Assembly: GCA_016840165.1 (NCBI GenBank) | Contig: JAEOSU010000051.1 | Span: 62,001-126,000, forward strand | Origin: Promethearchaeota archaeon | GTDB taxonomy: Archaea > Asgardarchaeota > Lokiarchaeia > Sigyniarchaeales > SOKP01 | Length of the DNA: 64,000 nt | Direction of reading: 5' to 3' | Position numbers and translations under genes: made by a program | Shown: positions 42,483 through 51,313 of the stretch, in pieces | How the letters are laid out: each line of letters begins with the position of its first letter | Position numbering within the stretch: position 1 is the stretch's first letter | The notes under the pieces: model-generated | Database searches by the model: none | Seen by the model: the letters and a program-made list of their open reading frames with translations, nothing else | Told to the model about the DNA's origin: nothing

Positions 42483-44050
42483 TCAATAACCCCCTCTTTT
42501 ATTAGTGATTGTATAGTAAACAAGGCGGCTGTTTCCCCATCCTTTAATGAACTACTATAACCATGTCCTCGTAATCCAAAGCCTCCACAGAATTCTAATC
42601 CTTTAATATGCTTTTCATCATTCATATTTTGAAGCCGTGGTACGACTGAATCCCAGGAGTCTAATTCATAGCCATAAATTACCCCATTATATGTTCCAGT
42701 AAATCTTGAAAACGTTTCTGGTGTAGCAATTTCAATTTCTTCGATATGATCTCGTATTTGAGCACCAGTTGCGTTTTCGAAATTTTTAATTAATCCTTCA
42801 GCAAATTTCGTTTTAAGGTCAAAATATTCCTCGGGCTTAACATTATCCCAAGCTCCTGGACGAAACGCAGATGTGATCGAGATGATGCATGTTCCCGGTG
42901 GTGAACAATTAGGGATTGCTTTATTAAGGCATATTGATGCTTGAACTTTAGGTACTTCTAAATCAATAAGAGAATCATAAAGTTGATCTGTATCCATAGT
43001 ATCACATATAAAATAACTATAATCATTAAGTCCCAATTCATCTGCGGTGGTGTCTAATCCCATATATACCACTATAGTTGTAATACCATGTGTACGAGCA
43101 TTAATCTCCTTAAATGCAATTTCAGGAACTTCTGACTTTGGATGAATTAACTTATTATAAGTTAGTGTCTTGGATGCATTGCATATTAAATGATTTGTAT
43201 TAATCACTTCCCCATTTTGAGTTTCAATTCCCCATACTTGTCCATCTTTTACTAAAATCTTTTCTACTTTCGTATTATATTCAATTTTACCACCATATTC
43301 TCTAATTTTTGCTTCAATTGCAGAGGTATATTCATGAGATCGCATTTTTGGAATATAACCTCCTTTTAAAACATATCCATACACCATCGATGCAAAAACA
43401 GTAGTATTTGCTCTACTTGTGGGAACTCCTAAATACAACCAGTATGCATTTAATAACGCTCTTGCTTTTTTAGGAATATTAAGTGCATCTTGGACGTCAT
43501 CAATAGGATATGCAGCAGTCCTTAAAAAATTCGTATGTTCCCGTAATAGTACGTCCTGGTCAGGGTTGCCTCTCATTCTACCTACATAATTTGTAGCCTC
43601 ATCAATTTCTTTTCCTAATTGGAAAAAATTTTTTATTGATTGTTTGGATCCTGGGACTTGTCTCTCAATAGCCTCAATAAAATCCTCAATACCGAAAGGT
43701 AATACAGCATCAATTTTCTCTTCTGGATTAGTCACTATCAAGCGATAAGCCTCAGGTACGGGTACAAATTCTGTATCTATTTGTAATTTATCTTGAAGAA
43801 GTCTCCGAATCCCTCCATTCTGTTCTGGCGTCCCATAATCATATAATTCGTGCAAAGATGTCTCAAATTCGAATCTTCCTCTCACATAACTCGATGCGAA
43901 GCCACCAGGTAGATTATGTTGTTCAAGTAGAAGAACTTTTGCTCCCTTCATCGCAACACGAGCCGCTGCAACCAAACCCCCATTTCCTGCCCCGATTACG
44001 ATGACATCATAAGTTCTATTATCTTTTCCTTTATTATTTTGTTCATTCAT
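42479..44050 (-). CDS. CrtI/phytoene-desaturase-like FAD oxidoreductase, pair 1
   Basis: This 523-residue flavoprotein has a classic N-terminal dinucleotide fold (DVIVIGAGNGGLVAAARVAM, ending LLLEQHNLPGGFASS). It has the C-terminal FAD-contact region (GLEFCGGFGLRGHGYSSSL) of the phytoene desaturase/carotenoid isomerase and retinol saturase group. Such enzymes desaturate, saturate or isomerise hydrophobic polyenes. No carotenoid synthesis genes lie nearby, so the substrate is unknown. The gene is divergent from the glycyl radical enzyme (184-base gap) and is translationally coupled to the 2Fe-2S reductase. A paralogue is at 51310-52890. Confidence 0.88.
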   Translation of the reverse strand: MNEQNNKGKDNRTYDVIVIGAGNGGLVAAARVAMKGAKVLLLEQHNLPGGFASSYVRGRFEFETSLHELYDYGTPEQNGGIRRLLQDKLQIDTEFVPVPEAYRLIVTNPEEKIDAVLPFGIEDFIEAIERQVPGSKQSIKNFFQLGKEIDEATNYVGRMRGNPDQDVLLREHTNFLRTAAYPIDDVQDALNIPKKARALLNAYWLYLGVPTSRANTTVFASMVYGYVLKGGYIPKMRSHEYTSAIEAKIREYGGKIEYNTKVEKILVKDGQVWGIETQNGEVINTNHLICNASKTLTYNKLIHPKSEVPEIAFKEINARTHGITTIVVYMGLDTTADELGLNDYSYFICDTMDTDQLYDSLIDLEVPKVQASICLNKAIPNCSPPGTCIISITSAFRPGAWDNVKPEEYFDLKTKFAEGLIKNFENATGAQIRDHIEEIEIATPETFSRFTGTYNGVIYGYELDSWDSVVPRLQNMNDEKHIKGLEFCGGFGLRGHGYSSSLKDGETAALFTIQSLIKEGVIE

Positions 44051-44221
44051 TAAATCTAACCTTTTAGAAAGATAAATTAATAGAAATTATTTCAATAAAT
44101 CTTTTTCTTAATTAATACATTATTTTTCTAAGAAGTAGAAAATATTAATAAACTAAAAGATCATAAATCTATAATTAAATAGCAATAATTCAAATTAAAA
44201 AAAAGAATATAGTTAATTTTT

Positions 44222-44227
44222 AGGTGA
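44222..44227 (+). promoter_or_regulatory. Shine-Dalgarno site of the glycyl radical enzyme gene
   Basis: AGGTGA, 7 bases before TTG 44235, fixes this non-ATG start. Confidence 0.65.
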
Positions 44228-44234
44228 AAATAAG

Positions 44235-47201
44235 TTGAAAACATTAACTGTTGATGAAAAGATTGAGGACTTTAAAAGTCAACTAAATTTGCTGGCTATG
44301 ATATTTGATACCCGCAGAAAAATGCGTAGAGAGATCCAAAATGAGAAAACGGGTTTTACTTTTAATGCAAAATATCAATTTAAAACGAAAGATGATAAAG
44401 TTAATCTTTATGTTATTTTTAAAGATGGTAAAATGACAGTTTATGATGGTAAAATTGATGATCCAAACATTACCATCTATTACAAAGATAAAGAAACCTT
44501 GGCAAACCTTTATGATAAGAGTGCTGATGAATCTCTTGATTATCTCTTAACAAATGAAATGGGTTATGATGGTAATATGTCCTATCTTACCAAGTTCTCT
44601 TATCTTACTTCACTTGTCATGGGTGCCAAAATTAAAGATTATAAAGGACCAGAAAATCGATTAATGTACCCCATTGAAGACATTGATAAAGGAGAGAAGA
44701 GTAGGAAGATTAAAAATGAAAGTCTGAATTATAAAGTCGATAATGTTAAGGCATTGGATGATCCTTATTTAGCAAAATACACTTTAGATGACTTTCCTCG
44801 CTTAAAATATTTAAAAAATAGACGATTTGCCTTAAAACCAGCAATTTGCGTCGAAAGGGCAAAGTTAGTAACTGAATATCATCAGGAGAATGGATTTGAA
44901 ACAGATAAATCTGGAAAACCTTTTGATCCAGAACTAAGACAGGCGGGAGCAGTAAATTATATTATGACTCATAAAGAACCAATTATTCATGATCATCATT
45001 TAATTGCAGGATCTACAACTTCAAAAGAAGTGGGTATCCCTATGTATCCCGAATTAATTGCAACTGCAATCTGGCCTGAACTAAAAACAATCTGTGATCG
45101 CGAACTTAATCCTAACGATATTTCTGATAAAGATGCAGATATTTTAAGCTTAGAAGTGTTCCCCTATTGGATGGAGCGAAATGTCAGAGAGCATTGTAGA
45201 AATAAATTCAACAATCCTAAATCACAAAAGTTGGAGGAAGGATGGGTTTTCTATTTTATGATGAAGACCAACGCAATAAGCCATACGGTTCCCGGTTTTC
45301 CAATGGTTCTCAACGAGGGATTATTGAGTGTTAAACAAAAAGCCGCTAATTTGGAGCAGAAAGCTACATCCTCTGAAGAGAAGAATTTTTATAATGCTAT
45401 ACAGATAACCATTGATGGAGTTATTACGTATTCAAATCATTTAAGTGACCATGCTTTAAAGCTTGCTGAAACATTAGACCCTAATGATCCAAAACAAGAG
45501 GTACGCATAGAAGAATTAAAACAAATCTCTAAGATCTGTAAAAAGGTACCAGCCCATCCTGCTGAGACGTTACATGAAGCTATTCAATCAATATGGACAA
45601 GCTTTGTTTGCTTACATTGTGAAAATGCGAATTCTGCACTGTCCATAGGGCGATTAGATCAAATGTTACAGCCATTTTTCCTTAAAGAGATACAAAAAGC
45701 TTCAAATGACAGGGAAAGAGAAGATGTAGTGAAAAAGGCAATCGAACTTGTAGGATCACTATTTGTTAGAATAAATGATCATGATCCATTAATGCCAAAC
45801 GTAGGATGGAAGCTATTTGGCGGTAGTTCTTCGGATGATACTGTAACCGTCGGTGGAGTCGATAAAAACGGTGATAATGCGGTAAATGATATGACTTACA
45901 TTATTTTAAAAACAAATGAGATGTTAGGATTCCAAGATCCCAATATGAATGCCCGATACCATTCAGGGATTAATTCAAAAGAATATCTGCGTCGCTTATG
46001 CGAAGTAAACGTTAATATGGGTGCCTCACCTAGCATCCATAACGATAAAACAATGATCGAAGCATTAATCCATGAGGGATTTTCACTTGAGGATGCTCGA
46101 GGTTGGGCTGCTACAGGTTGTGTAGAGCCTACGATTGTAGGCAAACATTACGGTCACACAAATTGTATGTTATTAAATTTAGTTGCCCCACTCGAAATGG
46201 CATTAAACAATGGTGCTATTCCCTTAACAGGGGATTTAATAGGTCCAGCGACAGGAGACACAAGATCTGCGTTTTCTACCTTTCAAGATTTCTACGATGC
46301 TTACAAAACTCAACTAAAATATTTAGCTGAACAATCCATAGAGATTAATAACTACCTTGGAGAATCACATAAATATGTACATCCTACTCCTTTATTATCA
46401 GCATTTTATGAGGGACCTTTAGAAAAGGGAAAAGATCTAATTCACGGCGGCGCCATTTATAACACTTCTGGGGTTGCTCTTGTAGCCTTAACAGATGTTG
46501 TTGATAGCTTGTTAGTGATCAAGGATCTAGTCTATGAAAAGAAAGAATTTGATTTTGCAACCTTAATGGATGCTATCGAACATAATTTTGAAAATGAATA
46601 TGAATCTATTTTGAAAAAAATAGAAAATGTACCAAAATTCGGCAGCGGTGAGGATGGTACCATTGAACTCGCTCAAGATTTGATTGATTACTGCTATGAA
46701 ATATATAATTCTGCTAAAAATTATAGAGGTGGGAAATATTTAGTGGGTTATTGGTCTATTAGCTATCATACTGGTTTTGGAATGCTTACTGGGGCATTGC
46801 CTTCTGGAAGGAAAAAAGGAAAAGCCTTAACTCCTGGCTTAACACCTGCCCCAGGAACTACTGATATCTTACTTCCGAGTATTCGAAGTGTTGGTAGTTT
46901 AAATCATTTAAAGATGGCCAACAATGCTTCTTATAATGTAAAATTAGTCCCCCATCCTGGTGATTCACATAAAGAAACTCTTGACCTATTTAATAGTTAT
47001 GTTCAAAGCTTTTTCGATCTAGGAGGCATGCAGTGGCAATTTAATGTAATTAAAACAGAAACTCTTAGAAATGCAATGGAGCATCCGATGGATTATCGTT
47101 GGTTACTAGTAAGAGTGTCGGGCTATAATGCTTACTTTACGAAACTCAATAAAAATATGCAATTAGAAATAATTGAACGACATGAGTATCAATCAAAATA
47201 A
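44235..47201 (+). CDS. Glycyl radical enzyme with an N-terminal SCP2-like domain
   Basis: This 988-residue member of the pyruvate formate-lyase/diol dehydratase superfamily has its radical Gly at 963 in RVSGYNAYF. The thiyl Cys is at 629, followed by Glu631, in TGCVEP. The GCVEP form places it near the dehydratase and choline lyase branch rather than pyruvate formate-lyase or the succinate synthases. Residues 30-130 look like a sterol carrier protein 2 domain (YVIFKDGKMTVYDGKIDDPN), absent from known members and explaining the extra length over about 800-850. It starts at TTG 44235, 7 bases after AGGTGA at 44222-44227. The activase follows at once. The substrate is unknown, but the extra domain hints at a hydrophobic one. 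Confidence 0.9.
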   Translation: MKTLTVDEKIEDFKSQLNLLAMIFDTRRKMRREIQNEKTGFTFNAKYQFKTKDDKVNLYVIFKDGKMTVYDGKIDDPNITIYYKDKETLANLYDKSADESLDYLLTNEMGYDGNMSYLTKFSYLTSLVMGAKIKDYKGPENRLMYPIEDIDKGEKSRKIKNESLNYKVDNVKALDDPYLAKYTLDDFPRLKYLKNRRFALKPAICVERAKLVTEYHQENGFETDKSGKPFDPELRQAGAVNYIMTHKEPIIHDHHLIAGSTTSKEVGIPMYPELIATAIWPELKTICDRELNPNDISDKDADILSLEVFPYWMERNVREHCRNKFNNPKSQKLEEGWVFYFMMKTNAISHTVPGFPMVLNEGLLSVKQKAANLEQKATSSEEKNFYNAIQITIDGVITYSNHLSDHALKLAETLDPNDPKQEVRIEELKQISKICKKVPAHPAETLHEAIQSIWTSFVCLHCENANSALSIGRLDQMLQPFFLKEIQKASNDREREDVVKKAIELVGSLFVRINDHDPLMPNVGWKLFGGSSSDDTVTVGGVDKNGDNAVNDMTYIILKTNEMLGFQDPNMNARYHSGINSKEYLRRLCEVNVNMGASPSIHNDKTMIEALIHEGFSLEDARGWAATGCVEPTIVGKHYGHTNCMLLNLVAPLEMALNNGAIPLTGDLIGPATGDTRSAFSTFQDFYDAYKTQLKYLAEQSIEINNYLGESHKYVHPTPLLSAFYEGPLEKGKDLIHGGAIYNTSGVALVALTDVVDSLLVIKDLVYEKKEFDFATLMDAIEHNFENEYESILKKIENVPKFGSGEDGTIELAQDLIDYCYEIYNSAKNYRGGKYLVGYWSISYHTGFGMLTGALPSGRKKGKALTPGLTPAPGTTDILLPSIRSVGSLNHLKMANNASYNVKLVPHPGDSHKETLDLFNSYVQSFFDLGGMQWQFNVIKTETLRNAMEHPMDYRWLLVRVSGYNAYFTKLNKNMQLEIIERHEYQSK

Positions 47202-47241
47202 ATAATTTTTATTTTTTAATTTTTAAAATTTTAGAATGTAA

Positions 47242-48138
47242 ATGAAAATTAAACCTTTAGTAGTAGATATTAAGAGAAATGCCTTAGATGATGGTCCGGG
47301 GATAAGAACATTAATCTTTTTCAAAGGCTGTCCATTATCTTGTGCTTGGTGTCAAAATCCAGAAGCTAAATCTCCAACAAAAGAGCTATATTTTGATCGC
47401 GATAAATGTATTGAATGCGAGATGTGCTTAACGAGATGTGAACAGAATGCTATAGATTTTGAATATGAATATCGTATTCATCGAAATCTGTGCAATTTAT
47501 GCGGTGCTTGTATTAATATCTGCCCAAACGATGCTTTAAAATTTGTAGGTAAAGAATACAGCATTGATGAATTAGTAAAGATTATATTAAAGGATAAAGT
47601 CTTTTTTGATAATTCTAATGGAGGGGTAACCCTTTCGGGAGGAGAACCGCTTTACCATATTGATTATGTCCATGATTTATTAATTAAATTAAAAAAAAAT
47701 AAGATTCATACCTGTATAGAGACATGTGGACTCTATAATCAGTCAGAATTTAATGAACTTATTTTACCATACATAGATTTAATCTATTTTGATTTGAAGA
47801 TTTTTAATCCAGAATTACATGCTCAATATTGTCAAGTCTCAAATCAAAAAATTCTTGAAAATTTCGAAGATTTAATTAAGAAACATAAAGAACTACTGCC
47901 ACGGATTCCGCTAATTCCTAATATAACCGATACCCCTCAAAATTTAACGGATTTAGCAAAATATTTAAAATCATTAAATATCAAAACTATTGGACTACTC
48001 CCTTATAATCCATTATGGATCTCAAAATCCGAGAAAATTGGAATAAGGCCAATGTATAATTATTCTCGGTGGTTAAACAAAGATGAGAAAGAAAAAATTA
48101 AACTCATTTTTTCTGAATTTGAATTTAAAGATTTTTAA
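47242..48138 (+). CDS. Glycyl radical enzyme activase (radical SAM)
   Basis: This 298-residue activase has the radical SAM motif at C30, C34 and C37 (GCPLSCAWCQNP). A two-cluster ferredoxin insert follows (CIECEMCLTRCEQNAI and CNLCGACINICPNDAL), as in activases of dehydratase-type enzymes. The typical LSGGEPLYH motif then follows. It should abstract hydrogen from Gly963 of the enzyme encoded 40 bases upstream, using reduced ferredoxin. The start is ATG 47242. The single-cluster pyruvate formate-lyase activase lacks this insert, in line with the dehydratase-like GCVEP motif of the partner. Confidence 0.95.
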   Translation: MKIKPLVVDIKRNALDDGPGIRTLIFFKGCPLSCAWCQNPEAKSPTKELYFDRDKCIECEMCLTRCEQNAIDFEYEYRIHRNLCNLCGACINICPNDALKFVGKEYSIDELVKIILKDKVFFDNSNGGVTLSGGEPLYHIDYVHDLLIKLKKNKIHTCIETCGLYNQSEFNELILPYIDLIYFDLKIFNPELHAQYCQVSNQKILENFEDLIKKHKELLPRIPLIPNITDTPQNLTDLAKYLKSLNIKTIGLLPYNPLWISKSEKIGIRPMYNYSRWLNKDEKEKIKLIFSEFEFKDF

Positions 48139-48204
48139 ATCTTTAGGAGATTTTTTTGAAGTTTATACCCTCTTAAAATAAGATATCCTCTCTTTTTTTT
48201 AATA

Positions 48205-48212
48205 TTTATATA
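48205..48212 (+). promoter_or_regulatory. TATA box of the aldehyde ferredoxin oxidoreductase gene
   Basis: TTTATATA lies 58 bases before ATG 48263, with AGGAG at 48249-48253 as ribosome site. It suggests that this gene has its own promoter besides any readthrough from the activase gene. Confidence 0.5.
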
Positions 48213-48262
48213 GTTTTAAAGTCTAAAAAATATTAATGACAAAATATTAGGAGATAAATTAT

Positions 48263-50050
48263 ATGGGAAAAATCTTAAGAATTGATTTAGGATCTAAGAA
48301 CTTTACCACAGAAGATGTAGATCCTGAATTAGAAGAAAAATATATTGGTGGAGCGGGAGTTGCAGCTGCAATCTTCATCAAGGAAGTTCCTCCAAATATA
48401 GATCCATATGATCCTCAAAACCTCCTTATCTTTTCTGTTGGTCCAATTTGTGGAACTGCAATCCCCTACTGTGGTAGACATTTTGTTATGGCAAAATCTC
48501 CCTTAACTAGAATTCTAGGTGAATCTTCTGCTGGTGGATTTTTTGGAAATGAATTAAGAAGAACGGGGTATGATCATATTATCATTAGCGGAGTGAGTGA
48601 GAGCCCTGTCTACTTATGGATTTATGACGATAATGTTGAAATTCGAGACGCTACAAAGCTATGGGGTAAAGGAACTAGAGAGACAGAGGATCTTCTATGC
48701 GCAGAAATTGATGATGATAAAGCAAAGATTGCATCAATTGGTCCTGCTGGAGAAAATCTTGTGAAATTTTCCTCAATTATGAATGAGAAAGGTCATGCTG
48801 CAGGACGTTGCGGGATGGGTGCTGTAATGGGCAGTAAAAATTTAAAAGCAATAGTTGTGCGTGGTACTAAAGATGTACCCATCGATAATAGAGATAAATT
48901 AATGGATTCAGCCCGAAAAATAAGAACAATTGGAAAAATTTTCCCCCTTGCTGTAGCAACGCAAGAATTAGGTACCCCTGGACATATGGATAATTATGTA
49001 AGTGCAGGAGATGTACCGATCAAGAATTTTACTCTAAGTAGATGGAAAGGAACAAAAAATATTGGATATTATGCACTAAAAGACAACTATGAAATAAAAC
49101 ATTATTCATGTTTTAATTGTGGGACTGCTTGTAGAGGAAATATAAATTTCAATAATGATTGGGTTGAGTGGCCAGAATATGAATTCTTAGCAATGTTGGG
49201 TTCTAACTTACTTGTGGATGATTTAGATGCCTTAGTAAGATGGAATATTATGGTTAATGATTATGGAATGGATTGCATTTCTCTTGGTGGTATTCTCGCT
49301 GTTTTTCTTGAAGCAATAGAGAGAAAGTTAATTGACATAAATTATGAGGAACTTGGTTTCGAAAAGGATCCTGAATCGGATGAATATATCATATGGAGTG
49401 CTATTTCAGCAATTGAGAATTTAATCACATTAACTGCATTTCGAAAGGAGATTGGCGATGATTTAGCTGATGGAGTACGACTCTTTTGTCAAAAATACAG
49501 TTTACCAGATGATCTTAATATTCAGGGAAAAGGTCTTGAGGTTCCTGCTCATGAACCTCGCTCAAATAATATGACTGCTTTAGATCTCGCTACATCTTCT
49601 CGTGGGGCATATCATGGTTTTGAACCTCTTCATTTATCATTTGCCGCCAATTTAAAAAAGGAAATAGGCCTTACAGAGCGAATTGATCCTTATAATACTA
49701 TTGAATCTGTAAGCGCAGTAAAGAAAATCCAAGATGCGTCTGAGGCTTATACTGCAACTGGTGGTTGCATTTTTGGGTTTTGGTATTCATCAGAGATTAC
49801 ACCATGGGTGGATGCTGTAAATGCAATTACTGGAAGATCCTACACAGTTGAAGATTGGGTCCAGATTGGAGAAAACTTATTTAATATGAAACGGAATTAT
49901 AATGAAAAATGCGGAATTACGAAAAAAGATGATTCACTTGGTTCAAGATTCTCTATACCTATTCCAAAAGGAGGAACTAAGAAAAACGTCCCTCCACTTA
50001 AAGAAATGCTTCAGAATTATTATTCTCTTAGAGGATGGAATATGGATTGA
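48263..50050 (+). CDS. Aldehyde ferredoxin oxidoreductase (tungstopterin enzyme)
   Basis: This 595-residue enzyme should oxidise an aldehyde to the acid and reduce ferredoxin. It has the family start ILRIDLGSKNFTTEDV, the pterin-binding GGAGVAAAIF and GRHFVMAKSPLTRILGESSAGG, and AGRCGMGAVMGSKNLKAIVV. The 4Fe-4S ligands are C283, C286, C290 (CFNCGTAC) and C502 (GGCIFGF). The length is close to the usual 605. With the diol-dehydratase-like glycyl radical enzyme upstream, it could take the aldehyde that enzyme produces; this is inference. It converges on the second flavoprotein pair. Confidence 0.93.
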   Translation: MGKILRIDLGSKNFTTEDVDPELEEKYIGGAGVAAAIFIKEVPPNIDPYDPQNLLIFSVGPICGTAIPYCGRHFVMAKSPLTRILGESSAGGFFGNELRRTGYDHIIISGVSESPVYLWIYDDNVEIRDATKLWGKGTRETEDLLCAEIDDDKAKIASIGPAGENLVKFSSIMNEKGHAAGRCGMGAVMGSKNLKAIVVRGTKDVPIDNRDKLMDSARKIRTIGKIFPLAVATQELGTPGHMDNYVSAGDVPIKNFTLSRWKGTKNIGYYALKDNYEIKHYSCFNCGTACRGNINFNNDWVEWPEYEFLAMLGSNLLVDDLDALVRWNIMVNDYGMDCISLGGILAVFLEAIERKLIDINYEELGFEKDPESDEYIIWSAISAIENLITLTAFRKEIGDDLADGVRLFCQKYSLPDDLNIQGKGLEVPAHEPRSNNMTALDLATSSRGAYHGFEPLHLSFAANLKKEIGLTERIDPYNTIESVSAVKKIQDASEAYTATGGCIFGFWYSSEITPWVDAVNAITGRSYTVEDWVQIGENLFNMKRNYNEKCGITKKDDSLGSRFSIPIPKGGTKKNVPPLKEMLQNYYSLRGWNMD

Positions 50051-50083
50051 TAAAAGTAAAATAAATTACTTTTTTTTATTTAA

Positions 50084-51313
50084 TTAGCTTCTTGGTATTT
50101 CCATCTCAAGATTGCTTAATGGATATGAGGAACAAGGGTGAAAGTATTTCAATATTTTATCGGCTGTTCTCCTCCCATCATTTTTTGGATTTACAAATAT
50201 CTCACCAGAAATTAATTCCGAACGGCAAAAACCACATTGGCCGGATCGACATACCGAGGGAGGAGCCAATTTGGCTCGTTCCATTGCTACTAATACACTT
50301 TCATGTGCGTTAGCGGGGATATCTTTTGATAAATTTCCTATCCTTACTTTGATTTTAAATGATTTTTCTGCCATTTTCTTTGGATAATTAGGTAAAGAAA
50401 CTATATCCTTCACTTCTCCATACACTTCTTTTCGAATACGATTCGTTGGTAAGTTAAATTTACTCAATTCCTTATCAATAAAATCATACATTACTTGAGG
50501 GCCACAAATAAAGACGGAACTATTACTAAAGTCACAATATTTTTCAATTATACCTGCGGTAATAAATCCCTGTTCACAACCGTCTAAGCTAACCTCCTCA
50601 CAACTTAAAACATGGACAATTTTAATTTTCTCAGGATCTCTACTTTCATATTCCTTAAATTCATCATAAAATAGAATATCATCCTCTTCACTACTACCAT
50701 AAAGTAGAGTTAAACTGATATTTAATTTACCCTCCATAATCTCTTTTGCCATTGATCTAAATGGGGTTATCCCCGAACCGCCCGCTATTCCGATGACTTC
50801 TTTTAAGTCTCGAATGGGATCATAATAAAAATAACCATTAGGTCCAGAACTCTTTATTTTAGTATTTTTCTCCCAATTCTCCCATACATATTCTGTAAGG
50901 AATCCGTGGTCTTCTTTTCGAATCGTAATCTCATAAAAACCTCTTAACGCATCTGAAGGAGATGAAGATATAGAGTATGGACGTGTGATTGGAGTTCCAT
51001 CTACATCAACTTTTAAACTGAGGAACTGCCCCGCTCTGAAATAAGCAACTTTATCCGTACTTGAATCTGGATCGGGAATAAGCCTGTAGGTTTTAGCAGA
51101 TTTAGTTTCTTCTTTTATTTCACTAATCATTAAATTTTGAATTGAAGGATGTAGAAGTTGAGCTAGATTATTTACAGGATCAGATTTTATAAACTCCTCA
51201 GATGCTTTGTCAATATTTTTTCTACGTTGTGAAGTCAAATTTTTAAATGCTAATAAATCTCGAATATTTCCCTTTACTGATACCTTCAATTTCTGCTTTT
51301 GATCTTCTTTCAC
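50084..51313 (-). CDS. 2Fe-2S flavin reductase, pair 2
   Basis: This 409-residue paralogue of the gene at 41250 has the same domains: ITRPYSISSSPSD, GIAGGSGITPFRSMAKEI, FICGPQVMYDF and the C-terminal CRSGQCGFCRSELISGE with HPCSSYP. It starts at GTG 51313, which overlaps the TGA stop of the upstream flavoprotein gene (GTGA). It keeps all flavin and cluster residues, so both copies should be active. The two reductases differ at many positions, which suggests different partners or substrates. Confidence 0.9.
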   Translation of the reverse strand: MKEDQKQKLKVSVKGNIRDLLAFKNLTSQRRKNIDKASEEFIKSDPVNNLAQLLHPSIQNLMISEIKEETKSAKTYRLIPDPDSSTDKVAYFRAGQFLSLKVDVDGTPITRPYSISSSPSDALRGFYEITIRKEDHGFLTEYVWENWEKNTKIKSSGPNGYFYYDPIRDLKEVIGIAGGSGITPFRSMAKEIMEGKLNISLTLLYGSSEEDDILFYDEFKEYESRDPEKIKIVHVLSCEEVSLDGCEQGFITAGIIEKYCDFSNSSVFICGPQVMYDFIDKELSKFNLPTNRIRKEVYGEVKDIVSLPNYPKKMAEKSFKIKVRIGNLSKDIPANAHESVLVAMERAKLAPPSVCRSGQCGFCRSELISGEIFVNPKNDGRRTADKILKYFHPCSSYPLSNLEMEIPRS

